NCBI GenBank assembly: GCA_033064195.1
Contig: JARBJD010000120.1
Coordinates: 1-64,000 of the forward strand
Source of the DNA: Blattamonas nauphoetae
Lineage: Eukaryota > Preaxostyla > Oxymonadida
DNA: 64,000 nucleotides
Direction of reading: 5' to 3'
The notes beneath the pieces are model-generated. The model was not told the DNA's origin. It searched no databases and was given only the letters and a program-made list of their open reading frames with translations. Position numbers and translations under genes: made by a program. Shown here piece by piece: positions 29,966 through 40,759 of the stretch (its first letter is position 1; every line of letters begins with the position of its first letter).

Positions 29966-31120
29966 ATGTCGGCACAAAAGATCGTGTTCAAGGTTTTGGT
30001 CGTCGGAGATTTTGCCGTTGGAAAAACATCAATCATTAAACGTTATGGTTTGTCGTTTTCATATTCATTCTTCGTCGCAGTTCAAAACGTTTTCAATCCT
30101 CTCTATAAACTGACAAGTTTGACACTGACTCACTGTTATTTCCCCTCTCAATAACACATTTCCTTCTTTCTTCAGTTGGTGTTGATTTCCTGGAAAAGAC
30201 AGTCGATTGGGATCAACAAACTCGTGTTACACTTCAAGTCTGATTTTTTTGTTCTTGATACGTCTCTTTTCCAGCTCGTTTGCAAATTTCACTTTTTCTT
30301 GCATTTCTTTATTCATTCGATCATTGATTGTTCGCGTCCAGTGGGATGTTGCTGCCAATGAAAGGTCTCCACTTTTTCTCAATCATTTTCTCAAAGATTT
30401 GGACATATGACATCTGTTTACTATAAAAATGCGATTGCTGCAATTATTGTCGCTGATTTGGAAAGACCCGCAACTCTTGAAACTGCATTAAAATGGAAAG
30501 AAGACATCAACGAAGTCGTCTCTCTTGCTGACGGGACTCCGATCCCATTCCTCCTATTGGCAAACAAAGTTGCTTTCTTGTCAAACTTCTTCTGAAATTT
30601 GTCCTCAATTTGTGTTTTCTGTCATTTGTAGGTTGATAGTGAAGATGCATCACTCGATCGTGAATATTTAAACCAATTCACGAAAGAGAAGGGATTTATT
30701 CAATGGTTTGACACCTCAGCGAAACAAAATGTGAATATTGGTTTGATGAATCTTCATTTTCTCTGTTGTCCAGATAAAGCAATGACACTCCTAATACAAA
30801 CTATCCTCGATCTTGGTGATAAAATCCAGCGAGAACGAACATTAGAAGATCCGGAACCTGTCAAAGCAAAGAAAGGGAAGAAAGCTCCTGCAAGTAAGGC
30901 AAAGGAAAGAAAAGTGCAACGCGATGCTGGATTTGACCGTATTTCTCTTTCTTTGACACTTATTTCAGCTTTTGAAACGCAAATTCGACCTCGGAACGCT
31001 CCTGAGCAGGTCCACGTTCAGCCACAGTCTGAAATTGTCCACCTGGACACCAGGAGTACAATTGTTGTTGAAGACACGACAACAAGCTCTAAAGCGGCGA
31101 GTGGTGGGTGTAAATGTTGA
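29966..31120 (+). CDS. Rab32/38-like small GTPase with altered switch II
   Basis: Exons at about 29966-30047, 30081-30116, 30176-30237, 30342-30364, 30397-30568, 30632-30740 and 30774 onward. The P-loop is VVGDFAVGKTSIIKRY. The tiny 36-nt exon supplies QNVFNPLYKLT before IGVDFLEKTVDWD. Switch II reads WDVAANERFGHMTSVYYKNA. Base-binding boxes are LLLANK followed by VDSED (N/TKxD-like) and DTSAK. The GVDF..K..DW, 'GHMTSVYYK' and LETALKWKEDI words place it with Rab32/38. The C-terminus GGCKC should be prenylated. The usual GQ of WDxAGQE is AN here, which should weaken GTP hydrolysis. An in-frame segment near 30910-30967 may be an intron. Confidence 0.85.
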
Positions 31121-31643
31121 AGGTCTTGCCTGGGACACTATTTATTATCTCTTTTCTTCCTTGTGTTTTCGAGTGACGCCTTTTTTGTCCTGTGCACACT
31201 TCATCCAATCAGCATGTTGTTATTCCATTGCGCCGTTCGCTGTGGTATGTTGCAGTGACTGGCAAGAGATGGTCATTGTTACTTACACAATAATGAAACT
31301 GGGGTCGAGATTCTTTTCATCGTTGAATTCATCGAAATGGGCTGCCATTCAACACTATATCGAAGTAATAATTCTTCAACATATTCAATTGAATGGTTTC
31401 TTGCCGATCGATGTCGGATTGTGGCTCCTGACGAGCAGTAGATGGACGAGCAAGATTCAGTGCAGAATTCCTGTTTTATCTCAACATGGGAGACATGAAG
31501 ACTCTCCTTCATGGTCGTAGATTGTAAAAACTGAATATTTACAGGAAAAAAGCATCCTATTTGATGCGAGAAGAGGGAGATTAGTTGAGAATACCGAACC
31601 TCTTCGTGAACTAAATCTAATAACAGGCTCAAATTACGCTAAC
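31121..31643. other. No gene seen
   Basis: About 520 bases between convergent genes. Frames up to 180 codons run through it in both directions but show no domain and overlap the Rab gene end. Confidence 0.4.
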
Positions 31644-33395
31644 TTATTCTTTGCTGATCATCTGATCTATTCCCACCTGATTTGTGGGACAAAGTGGATA
31701 TTGCTGGAATTGGGCAGGCTGTGCGGCCGGCTGCAAATACACATACGGAACTTGAACCCATTGTTGTGGATAGGGTGTCTGTGGAAGGTACTGTCCCTGA
31801 CATTGTGGGGCAGATCGAGAAGTGTCTTTTGGTTGGACTCCGATGTTGTTGTATTGCTTTGACTGTCGACACTGATATCCACAAGCCATGCAGCATCCAC
31901 AACAACAGCAGCAGACACACGTCACAAGAATGATGACTCCAAGGGCGACACAGCATCCAATAATGGCTCCAATAACAATCTTATATGCATCGAATCCAGC
32001 TGTGTTTGTCCAGTTGGTATGGACGTTGAAGGGTCTGATCGACACTTTGTTGTCCCACGAGGTGCTTGTGCATCTCTCAAAGTTCTCTTCCGAAACAGAA
32101 TATGTTGTCGAATTATTGTATGAGAACAACACATCCATTCCGTTCTGTGAAGCAGCCCAATTCGAAGTGAATCTCACTCCCCGGAAAGAGAACAACGCGC
32201 CGCCGCAATGATCAAAGAAGAAGGCGCCGCCCTGACTGTTCGAGTTGCAATTTGTGAATGCGCCGTCGGAAACTTCGATCCAGACAGGGTTGGCGAGAAA
32301 CACAGCTCCTCCTTCCAGTTCTGATTTGGAATGGACGACGTGCACGTTCATCATCTTTAAGTGGTCCATATCCCCAGGCACGCACAATAATCCGCCGCGA
32401 ACACGAGCATATGTGTCTTCGAAGTTGCATTGATCCATTGTGAGATTCCAGCATTCATTCGCGAAGATCCATCCTCCGCTTCCGTTGAAAGCAGATGAAT
32501 CGCGGGCATTACTATTGATGATATACAGTTGGGAGCTGTTGTGTGGAAGGTAGAGAAATCCACCGTCTGGCCAGAATTGTGTTGCTGTGGTGTTTTGAGT
32601 CTCACACGATTCCAGTCTAACAATAATGGTATGTGCAAACGCTACATTGTCCGAGAAGCGAACAGCATTGTCCACATTGTGGACAATCACCGAGTGAAGG
32701 TTCAATTTCGAAGCTTGAACGCCAAACACCACAACTCCGCTCAACGGAGCTGTGACGTTTTCGAATCGGGAATCATCAAGTGATACTTCGCGGTTCGGTA
32801 CGCCTTCAATCTTTGCTTCTGGAAGCTCACCTGCTTCGGTGCATGTTATGTCTTTGAATCTGGTTGTGGTCACCGAAACGCAGGTCACTTCTGGTCCTGC
32901 AAGAATCGCCTTCTGGGCTTGCACGTCGATACGCTCGAAATATGAGTTCGACACGGAAAGGGTGAATATGAGATCGATAAACTTTGACCCATTGATGACT
33001 AGTTGACTGTCTGATCCTTCCAGAATTGGTTGAGACAGTTCGCCTTGGAAATATCGGCAGTTAGTTAGATTCAAAGTTGACCGGTCGATCGCACAAGCAA
33101 AGATTGAAGCCTGTGATGGAATCAGTGTGATCGACACCAATGTGACAGACGACTTCACCAAGTCCAAAGCTATTTCGGTCGATTCACTCACATCAATGTC
33201 GACATGATCTTCAACTCCGAAGAATGTGATGCTTCGATTGATGATACGAAGATTTGTCGCGAAATATTCACCTGACGTCAACTCAATCATAGTGGCATCA
33301 TCTTCATAGTTATTGATCACATCTGCCAGATTAATGCTATCTGAACACAAACTGGTCAGAAGGCAAGCGAATGAAATGATCATTGTATCAAACAA
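31644..33395 (-). CDS. Type I surface protein with parallel beta-helix ectodomain
   Basis: 583 residues in one exon. A signal peptide (MFDTMIISFACLLTSLCSDS) precedes ~440 residues of short beta-strand repeats (for example DSRFENV, SNSYFERI, DQCNFEDT, EGGAVFLAN, QGGAFFFDHC). This is typical of a right-handed parallel beta-helix of the polymorphic-membrane-protein/pectate-lyase-like kind. There are many N-x-S/T glycosylation sites. Near residue 470 lies a membrane helix (AYKIVIGAIIGCCVALGVII), followed at once by a cysteine cluster (VCCCCCGCCMACGYQC) that probably carries palmitates. The cytosolic tail is Pro/Gln-rich. Catalytic residues of pectate lyases are not evident, so adhesion or surface coat is the more cautious guess. 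Large families of such proteins are known in Blattamonas (recollection). Confidence 0.75.
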   Translation of the reverse strand: MFDTMIISFACLLTSLCSDSINLADVINNYEDDATMIELTSGEYFATNLRIINRSITFFGVEDHVDIDVSESTEIALDLVKSSVTLVSITLIPSQASIFACAIDRSTLNLTNCRYFQGELSQPILEGSDSQLVINGSKFIDLIFTLSVSNSYFERIDVQAQKAILAGPEVTCVSVTTTRFKDITCTEAGELPEAKIEGVPNREVSLDDSRFENVTAPLSGVVVFGVQASKLNLHSVIVHNVDNAVRFSDNVAFAHTIIVRLESCETQNTTATQFWPDGGFLYLPHNSSQLYIINSNARDSSAFNGSGGWIFANECWNLTMDQCNFEDTYARVRGGLLCVPGDMDHLKMMNVHVVHSKSELEGGAVFLANPVWIEVSDGAFTNCNSNSQGGAFFFDHCGGALFSFRGVRFTSNWAASQNGMDVLFSYNNSTTYSVSEENFERCTSTSWDNKVSIRPFNVHTNWTNTAGFDAYKIVIGAIIGCCVALGVIILVTCVCCCCCGCCMACGYQCRQSKQYNNIGVQPKDTSRSAPQCQGQYLPQTPYPQQWVQVPYVYLQPAAQPAQFQQYPLCPTNQVGIDQMISKE

Positions 33396-33474
33396 ACTAA
33401 ATTATGGTTTCGGAATCAAATGACAATTTCTATGGGTGACGGACAGTATTTCCCCGAAGGATTATTCCAAGAGC

Positions 33475-33760
33475 TCAGATGAGGCCGAATGAGTCATCAG
33501 ACAGCTGACAGAAGTGGGGGGACGAATGCCTGCTCGGGCACAACAAGTATTCTTGATTGAACGGGTGTTGAAGAGCCTGGTGGGCTGTGATGCGCTTCTT
33601 TGGATCCAACGTCAAGAGAGAGACAAGAAGAGAGAATCCGCTGTTGGCGAGCCCCATCATCTCCAGCCGGAAAGTGGGAGTTTTGATGAGATGGAGCCGT
33701 TCCTGATTCTGCTGTGTTTTCAGAATAAAGGAACCTCGGGTGGATTTCAATTTTTGAGAA
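33475..33760 (-). pseudogene. C-terminal piece of a CDK-like protein kinase
   Basis: One minus-strand frame ends with SGFSLLVSLLTLDPKKRITA, HQALQHPFNQEYL and a short tail to a stop at 33475. The 'LL..LLTLDPKKRITA..ALQHP' words are the end of the kinase C-lobe in CDK10/CDK11-like enzymes. No other kinase motif (HRD, DFG, VAIK) lies upstream, because that space is occupied by the last exon of VPS45. It is therefore a relic or a mis-assembled fragment. It could also be a 3' exon spliced from far away, but nothing supports that. Confidence 0.6.
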
Positions 33761-33835
33761 GTTCCAAATGAGAATGGATGGGAGAGTGAGAGTGATAACG
33801 AACAAGGTGATCTGAACGGTTGCATTGTCTGTTGA

Positions 33836-35900
33836 CTAATCGATTGGGAATGCGTTCTCAGCGCAAAGCCCAAAAATATCGCCACGATGGATGATTGAGG
33901 TTCCTCCCACGTAGAATTGGTACAGCTGCTCACCTGGTTTCCGTTTGGAATTCAGTTCCTCTTGAAACTGGTGGATAGAAGCGTATTCGAAGTATGTCAT
34001 TCCACCCACGACAAACACGAAAACTGTCCGGCTTGCTGGAAGGAGGGATGAGCCGACAACGCTTTTCTTCTGTGTGCCTGATGTAAGCGATGGGTCAACG
34101 AAAGGGAAGGCGGTTTGGTCGAGTGTGGTCTCGATCACATCCTCGAGACATTCAAGAACCTTAGGAACAAAGCGAGTGAGGTCAGAGGCTTCACTGTGTG
34201 CTGCAAGAGGGGCTGAACGACGCGACAGGAGACGGTTGAACTTGGTGTGGAGTTTGGACTTGAACAACGGGAAAGGGCGGAATCCCTCGCTGTAGAAGCG
34301 GTTGAGAATGGAAATATCTGCAGCACTGAGATTCTTCACGTCGTTTCCGGGATATACAAGACGTGAAAGGAGAGATCTGCGGTCGAGAACGAGAAATTGT
34401 GAAAGTGTGAAGATGGCGAATCTGGGAGATGCACACTTGAAATCATTATCAAAGGCTCGCTCCTTCTTATACTTCAGCGAGAGGAGGAAAAGGAGTGTTG
34501 TTTTGTCAGTCATCGTCCATTTGAGCGAGGCCAGGGCAGTCGAAACTTGCGAGAAGTGTCGCCCGTAATCTTTGTCACAGACGAGGCTTTGCTGAAGATC
34601 TCCGAGCTGGAGGAAATGAGAAAGCGAGAAAGAAACCTCAAAGAGCTGCTTTTCTGTGCGGATTGATGTGATGTGTGAAAGGAGGCTCGTGTGGTGTGGA
34701 GCGTATATTGTCAAGTTAACCTGTTCCATCAAAAGATTACCTGCAAAAGAATACGGTTGATAAATAATCGAAAATGCCATACTCGTTTTCTGGAGCTCTG
34801 AGAGATCCATTGCGGTATCTTTCGATGCTTTGATGGCCTCGAGAGCCTTTACATTCTTTTTATTTTCCGAAATTGCATCTGGATATGTCAGAAAACGCAT
34901 TCTCTCGAAATAAGGGTCGATTAGGGGTGAGAGAAGCGCCTTCACGCTTTGACCTGAATGTGGGACTGAAACTGTGGCTGTATTGAGTGGAATGTGCTGA
35001 TCAATCATTGCTTGATATGTCCATGTGAGGAGCAGAGGAGAGATGGGATCGATGCGTCTGTCTAGGATGAGGATAGTCGAGTCTTTTTCATGTGGGCGAG
35101 CCGGAGAATTCTGAAGGGCGAGGCTGAGTTGTTTGGAAATGAGAGAAGCTGGCTGAGAGGAGGCTTGATAGCGGATGTGGGGATTGAGATTGAGTTGGAC
35201 TGCCAACGATGCAATGGACTGGCCGACAGCGGACAACTTTTGGACATCCTGTTCAACCTGAAATTGAAGTATTGAACGAATAAATGCATACCCAATCTGA
35301 TGCTTGTTTGAAGAGTGGCGACATTGTGTGTGATGATTCAGAGATGAAAGCCGTTAGTGCAGATTTTTTTGGTTGGACTGGTTCAACCTTTTTGAATCGA
35401 TTAAAGAAGGATGCTTTCTTTTCCATCGGTTCTCCAAATCCAGCAGGAAGAGGAATACTTGGAAGAGGAGTCACGAACAGTCGAGTGTCGAGCAGGAGGG
35501 GATCCACGTTGATGCACTCCACTGTATGAACACATGTTTGGACATCTGCCTGAGCTAGACGAATTATTGTCGCATTATCAAGAGATCGTGATGAATCTGG
35601 AATGAGGTGCATGATTCAGGAGAGAGAAGAGCAGACAGAGAAACACATTGGAAAATGTTGGATCTAAGAGGAATTGAACGACACGGTTGATTGATTCTTC
35701 TGTTGGTTGAAAGAAGATATGTGCTGAACACTGAACGTAGAAGAGATTTGGAGGGAGAGAGGGGTGAGGTGCTTTGATGTCGGAGAGTTGGAGCTGGCCA
35801 ATGATATTCATAGCACTCATCTCCTTCGCCAAAAATAGCGAATGGATCAAGACATGCATATGAGCATCATTAATCAAGACAATGGGGTTGTCCTGACGAC
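33836..35900 (-). CDS. VPS45: VPS45-like Sec1/Munc18 protein
   Basis: The coding signal can be followed from about 35900 to the stop at 33836, over several exons: RQDNPIVLINDAHMHV; NLFYVQCSAHIFFQPTEESI; SLDNATIIRLAQADVQTCV; then DSTILILDRRIDPISPLLLT with WTYQAMID; and the C-terminal VFVFVVGGMTYFEYASI and FYVGGTSIIHRGDIF. These are the SM-protein landmarks in order. The LDRR.DP.(S/T)PLL..WTYQAM box and the GG.TY.E...GGT.I end favour VPS45 among the four SM classes. SM proteins clasp SNARE bundles for fusion, and VPS45 acts at the Golgi/endosome. At least one intron (near 34735-34780) lies inside the long exon. The first exon, between 35900 and 36120, was not resolved. Confidence 0.8.
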
Positions 35901-36216
35901 TGAAATCGACGAGGCACGATTGTCAACGAAGCGAAAAGAGAATACGGTGTTAAGTTCCGTGTGAGAAGAGTGATGAAAATAGAGCGATATTTGGCGAGGA
36001 GATTCATGAAATGAAGGGAGCAGTTTGAGAAGGCTTGAAGATCGTGCCCTTGTTTTCACTTTTTCTACATTTCTCTCTCGATTCTGGAGATACAACACAT
36101 TACCATTCATGATTTATCCATATAATGGTGAGACATTTGAATCATCATTGTTCAAAGATCGAATTATCAACATCTAGAGGCGAGGTCTGAATGAATGAAA
36201 CGAAAGTCAAAAACAT

Positions 36217-37761
36217 CTACAAATCAGCAGCAGAATGAATTTGCTTGCAAACACATTCTCCACCTGATCTGCAAGGGCAGTCCATTGGGCAGTCGCATCC
36301 CGGACCGCATGGGCACTGTTCTTTTGGAGATTGCTCTTTCTGGCAGCTGCAATCCTTGGCACACGTCTCTTTCGAGCAGCAGTCACTGTCAGGCCCGCAT
36401 GTGCATTCTGTCCCACATTTGCACGCTGTCTTCACTTCACATTTGCAGCATGGCCCGCATTTGCACTTTTGTTTGCAGACAACTTTTGAGCATTGGCAAG
36501 TCGACCCACACTGGCAGCAGGGTCCACATCGACTCGACTGAGATCCACAGCACGAACCACATTGGCAGTTTGTTCCGCATTGGCAGCAAGGTCCGCACTG
36601 GCAGTTGGGAGAGCATCGCTTGGATTGGGAGCAGGCTGGACCGCACTGGCAGTTTGTTCCGCATTGGCAGCAGGGTCCGCACTGGCAGTTGGGAGAGCAT
36701 CGCTTGGATTGTGGAGACGAGCGTGGTCCGCATTGGCAGTTTGTTCCGCATTGGCAGCAGGGTCCGCACTGGCAGTTGGGAGAGCATCGCTTGGATTGGG
36801 AGCAGGCTGGACCGCACTGGCAGTTTGTTCCGCATTGGCAGCAGGGTCCGCACTGGCAGTTGGGAGAGCATCGCTTGGATTGGGAGCAGGCTGGACCGCA
36901 CTGGCAGTTTGTTCCGCATTGGCAGCATGGTCCGCACTGGCAGTTGGGAGAGCATCGCTTGGATTGGGAGCAGGCTGGACCGCACTGGCAGTTTGTTCCG
37001 CATTGGCAGCAGGGTCCGCACTGGCAGTTGGGAGAGCATCGCTTGGATTGTGGAGACGAGCGTGGTCCGCATTGGCACGTCGGGCCGCAGCGACACGCTG
37101 GCCCACACTCGCACAGCGAGGAGCACGCACACCCAGAACCGCATCTGCACACAGCTGGTCCGCAGATTGGTCCACACTGGCAGTTCAGTCCACATGGACA
37201 CGATTGTGTGGAAGCGAAGCAGGTTGGCCTCTTGCACTCGTCTGGAGGACAGAACTTGGCGTGGTTGTAGTGTGTGACCATCTTCCGTCTCTTCCCGACG
37301 TTGCTCTTCCTCTCGCTCTTCTGTCGGCAGCACTGGCCCTTCCCACACTCCTCCCCACAGCCCTTCTCCTTCTCGCATCCTTCTGTCTCGCACTTCGCTT
37401 TGTCGCAGCTGTCTCCGCAGCAGCCACAGTCTTCGCCGTTGCAGCACTTCTCTTTACAGCATTCTTTGGCACAGCCGCAGTCGGTCGCGCAGCAGCCCTT
37501 TGCGCATTTCGGCTCGACAAAGATTTTGATGTTTCTGGTCTCTCCGAGGCTCGCCTTGGCTGCCTCCAGGTCGCCCTCGCTTGCCAGCTCCACAAAGTCC
37601 GACTCGCTGTCGACGTGCAGGCAGCGCACGCTGGCTGGGTCTTCGATTCCGAACCGTTCGGCGATTGTGGCTTGAAGCTCGGCGAATGTGACGGCCTCGG
37701 CTGTGACGAACTTCACCACAGTCAGGGTCTTTGAGCAGACGACTTTGAAAACGATTGACAT
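36217..37761 (-). CDS. PB1-domain protein with tandem cysteine-rich (metallothionein-like) repeats
   Basis: I choose the ATG at 37761 (MSIVFKVVCSKTLTVV), where a PB1 fold starts; the frame is open 41 codons further up. Residues 1-85 look like PB1: TFAELQATIAERFG, then VDSESDFVELASEGDLEAAK (the acidic OPCA-like loop) and NIKIFVE. The remaining ~430 residues are about a quarter cysteine, mostly in CxC, CC and CxxC pairs. A Lys-rich insert (SERKSNVGKRRKMVTHYNH) separates two cysteine blocks. Six copies of a 28-30 residue unit (QSKRCSPNCQCGPCCQCG...) lie in the second block. Such spacing suits clusters of Cu(I), Zn or Cd as in metallothioneins. PB1 would allow assembly with other PB1 proteins. 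Metal storage or detoxification is inference. Overlapping Ala-rich and His/Gln-rich open frames are shadows of the repeats. Confidence 0.75.
   Translation of the reverse strand: MSIVFKVVCSKTLTVVKFVTAEAVTFAELQATIAERFGIEDPASVRCLHVDSESDFVELASEGDLEAAKASLGETRNIKIFVEPKCAKGCCATDCGCAKECCKEKCCNGEDCGCCGDSCDKAKCETEGCEKEKGCGEECGKGQCCRQKSERKSNVGKRRKMVTHYNHAKFCPPDECKRPTCFASTQSCPCGLNCQCGPICGPAVCRCGSGCACSSLCECGPACRCGPTCQCGPRSSPQSKRCSPNCQCGPCCQCGTNCQCGPACSQSKRCSPNCQCGPCCQCGTNCQCGPACSQSKRCSPNCQCGPCCQCGTNCQCGPACSQSKRCSPNCQCGPCCQCGTNCQCGPRSSPQSKRCSPNCQCGPCCQCGTNCQCGPACSQSKRCSPNCQCGPCCQCGTNCQCGSCCGSQSSRCGPCCQCGSTCQCSKVVCKQKCKCGPCCKCEVKTACKCGTECTCGPDSDCCSKETCAKDCSCQKEQSPKEQCPCGPGCDCPMDCPCRSGGECVCKQIHSAADL
36560..37075 (-). 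repeat. Six tandem 84-90-bp coding repeats
   Basis: The unit is nearly identical between copies. Copies differ chiefly in the spacer, which codes for PACS or for PRSSP. The period is a multiple of three in every copy, so expansion keeps the frame. Because the units are so alike, all other frames are also open here and copy number is likely to vary between strains. Confidence 0.9.
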
Positions 37762-38197
37762 TCTGACGATTGTTGAGAACTGAGAAGTCAGATTTGTTGA
37801 GCCCATTACCACACAGTCGAGATCTGAGCCTAGTTTCACCGAAAAGTTCCGTTTCAGCGGGGGCAGGATCATCAGCTTCCACATGAGGAATCATAGCGAT
37901 CACACAGACTTTCAAATCAAACCGTGCGACGCTTATGTCATCACCGAGAATGATGGGTGGGATCAAGATCGTTTCTCACTTGGAAGACATCAAAATCTCC
38001 TCTACTTTTCTCTGTTACTGTTTCACTTCATTTCGATGCAACCACCTCATTTGATGCGTATTTAAACTGTTGGGCATGGATTGACGTGATCATCCCATCA
38101 ACTGAAACAACCGTCATTCCTCCCACTTCGCCTGTTTGTGTGAAGTCTCTCTTTACCATCTACTGATTTCTACCAGATAAGAGCCCAAAATTTCGAA
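37762..38197. other. Intergenic, no gene seen
   Basis: Upstream region of the PB1/cysteine-repeat gene and leader of the next gene. A few 60-70 codon frames without motifs. Confidence 0.35.
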
Positions 38198-40040
38198 ATG
38201 ACTGTCTGTCCAGAGTTGTTTTTTCGAAGATTCTCTTTTTCCTTCAATTGGTTCCCATCCCTCACCAATTTCCTGGACTTTTATAACTTACACTCGGCCT
38301 CTCTCTTCAGGAAGATCTTTCTGCCAAAATTGCCGCACTTCAACGTGGAATTCACGTGTCTGATTCGACATCAATTCTCTCTCTTGTTCTGGACATCCAT
38401 CAGATTCTTCTTTCCAGTTTGTGCAAATTCCTGATCATTTATATTTGTATTTCTTTGTGGAACTACCCAAATTTCTTGTTTTTGCGACATTTCAATCTTT
38501 CATCAAACTCCTCTCTCAGACTCTGATCGTCCTGATGTTCTCCTCCCAATTTGGGAGAATTCCTTTCTTGAAGCTGTGTTCTCTCTTGTGTCTCCAAAAC
38601 TCAACACTCCTCTCTCAGTCTGCCTCCCTCTGTCCCGATTGATTGTTGTCTCTTCCCAGCTCGCGTGTGGCTCTCTTCTCGCAACTGTGTTCTCTTGTTC
38701 CCCTCCTTCCGCGTTTTCTCCTTCGGCACTCCTTACTTCCTGCATCTCGGAGTATTTTGGAGTTTGTGTTTTCCACTCGATCCTTCTCCGTCTCCGATCG
38801 CTTTTTCTCTCTTCTCCCTTCAGACCATCGCCAAATCTGATTTTCCTTCTTCGGCCTGTGTCCAGTCGTCTGTGCTTTTTCATTTTCAACATTTTGACGA
38901 TCTTTAGACAAAGTGTGACTGATCACTGTACAACACCCCATCCTCCCTCGCCACTCGAAGACGCAACAAAAGAAAACGAAGAGAGGGTAATGCAGTTGCG
39001 GATCAGGATTCGAGAAGCAGAGAAAAGAGAGAGTGAGGCCGAAGCGAAGTTGGAGCGATTGCGTCGAAGAGTGAAAGAGACGAAAGAGCGATGGAGAATG
39101 GAATGCGAAGACACTCGCTCTCATCTCAAGCGACAGGACGAAGAGCCGCTGGCCATCCATCCCCTTCTCATCACTCTGTCTCGTGCTGCTGTGTGTTTTT
39201 CTCCTTCTTTCTTCTCTCCTCGCCTCTCTCAAAGTCGTGGGAAGTGAGTGGGCAGACACTCACTCACAAATCTTCTGTGTTCTCAACAGCGCTTGTCGAC
39301 CACACTCTGAACTCGGTGTGTTCCTCCTCTCTCTCAGCGTGCTTCAGGGTGTCTGGGTGCTGTGTGCTGTGTTTTCTTGTCATTCTTCAGGACGCTTCGG
39401 ATTGTCCGGAAGACAAACGAGATGAGTGTGTCTCCTTCCTTCTCATCGTCGCCAGTGATTGGCTTTGTTCCGTCGCAGCAGCTGATCCACGCCGAGGGCG
39501 AGAACCTCGGCTTCTTCCATCGTCTGCCCTGATCTCTCTTTCTCCTCTTTCTCCCCCCTCTCACATTTCTCATCTTTCTCTCTTCTCTTGTCACCACATC
39601 CGACACTCACTTCACCATCTCCCTTCCTCTCTTCGCCCAGCCTCGCTTGCCTTCTATCACTTCCACGCCCTCGAGTCTCTTCTTCGTCCCTCCCTCACTC
39701 TTCTCTCAGCAACCTTCTCTTCTTCTTCAGCGGTGCTTCCTCGCACTCGTTGGGCGCAGACAAAGTGGTGTTCGAAACAGGCAGTGTGGTGGAGTTGGAG
39801 GTGGACCTGTCCTCGTCTCCGCGGAAAGTGCATCTCGTTGTGAACGGCGTCACTGTTCCTGTTTGCTGTTCCAACATCCCGAAATCGATCAAGATGGGAG
39901 TGTGCGTGTTTTCTTTTGATTTGGTTGAGGTCTCTGTGCTTGGAATGAACGATTCGATTGAATTCTGCAGCTTGAGACGAGAGCCAACCACTCGTGTCCT
40001 CTGCAACAACAACCACGAAGAGTCAGATTGGGCACACTAA
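38198..40040 (+). CDS. Coiled-coil and SPRY-like protein, multi-exon
   Basis: Several separated coding stretches share one strand. ~38312-38400 reads EDLSAKIAALQRGIHVSDST. ~38516-38640 reads DRPDVLLPIWENSFLEAVFS. 38930-39160 is a charged coiled coil (ENEERVMQLRIRIREAEKRE...). 39420-39520 reads FSSSPVIGFVPSQQLIHAEG. After an intron ~39750-40040 reads GADKVVFETGSVVELEVDLS and KVHLVVNGVTVPVCC, ending in a stop at 40040. The last part has the 'G..v..e.Dl....+.f.vNG' plan of SPRY/B30.2-like domains. ARM helices, coiled coil and this domain in one protein is a pattern I associate with Blattamonas. Exon borders are not resolved, so the span is approximate. Function unknown. Confidence 0.45.
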
Positions 40041-40759
40041 GAAACGAACACGGAACAAACAACCAGTAACGAAAGGAACGAACGATGGAGGATCCACAAG
40101 GCGATCAGAAGGTGATTGTGGAAACAGTGGCATTCTCATTCCACGCAAGGTTACTCGTCCATCTTTGGGAGACAAAGGAAAGTGAAGGAAAGAACAGTTT
40201 GGAAGACTCAGCTGGTGCAACTTGGAAGGAAGGACGGAGAGTGAGTCAAAGTGTCGAAGCAATCAGACAAAGACACACATTGCCACAATGGAAACGTATT
40301 TGTTGCTCTTCGTTTCATCAACATTTAATTGTTTATTCCTTGTTCGTCACTTCGCACATCACGGATGATTCTTTGGTCTGTTTCTGTTTTCTCCCATATT
40401 AAATGTTTGAGTCTGATCAACACTAAAAAGTAATATGCGAAGTCGAACAAATGGTTGTGTATTGATTTAAAGCAATAATCATCATTTCTTCCTCAAAAGG
40501 CCAAATTGTGAGTTCCATTCGGAGCCACCAGACAAAAGTGACTGTATCTCCACTCTGTCCCACGAAGGTAACAATTGTTGATTTCTTGGTCTAATTCTGA
40601 ATGTTTCGATAGATTTCATCCAAAACCCACAGAATTGTTAGAAAGCGTTCAGCGGTCCCTGAGAAAAACGACATTTCAAAAAAGGGATGACCTCTGAAAA
40701 GTTTTCTCTTTCCTCTTGAATACTGACTGTTTCTGACTCAAGTTTAAACGATATTCCTT
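40041..40759. other. No gene seen
   Basis: AT-rich DNA after the last host gene of this block. It marks the change from gene-dense to repeat-rich sequence. Confidence 0.45.

Noticed and set aside
36432-37734. Long Ala-rich, His/Gln-rich and Arg-rich frames on both strands over the cysteine-repeat gene
   Set aside because: A near-perfect 84-bp repeat opens every frame; only the cysteine frame has a recognisable N-terminal domain and a sensible start.
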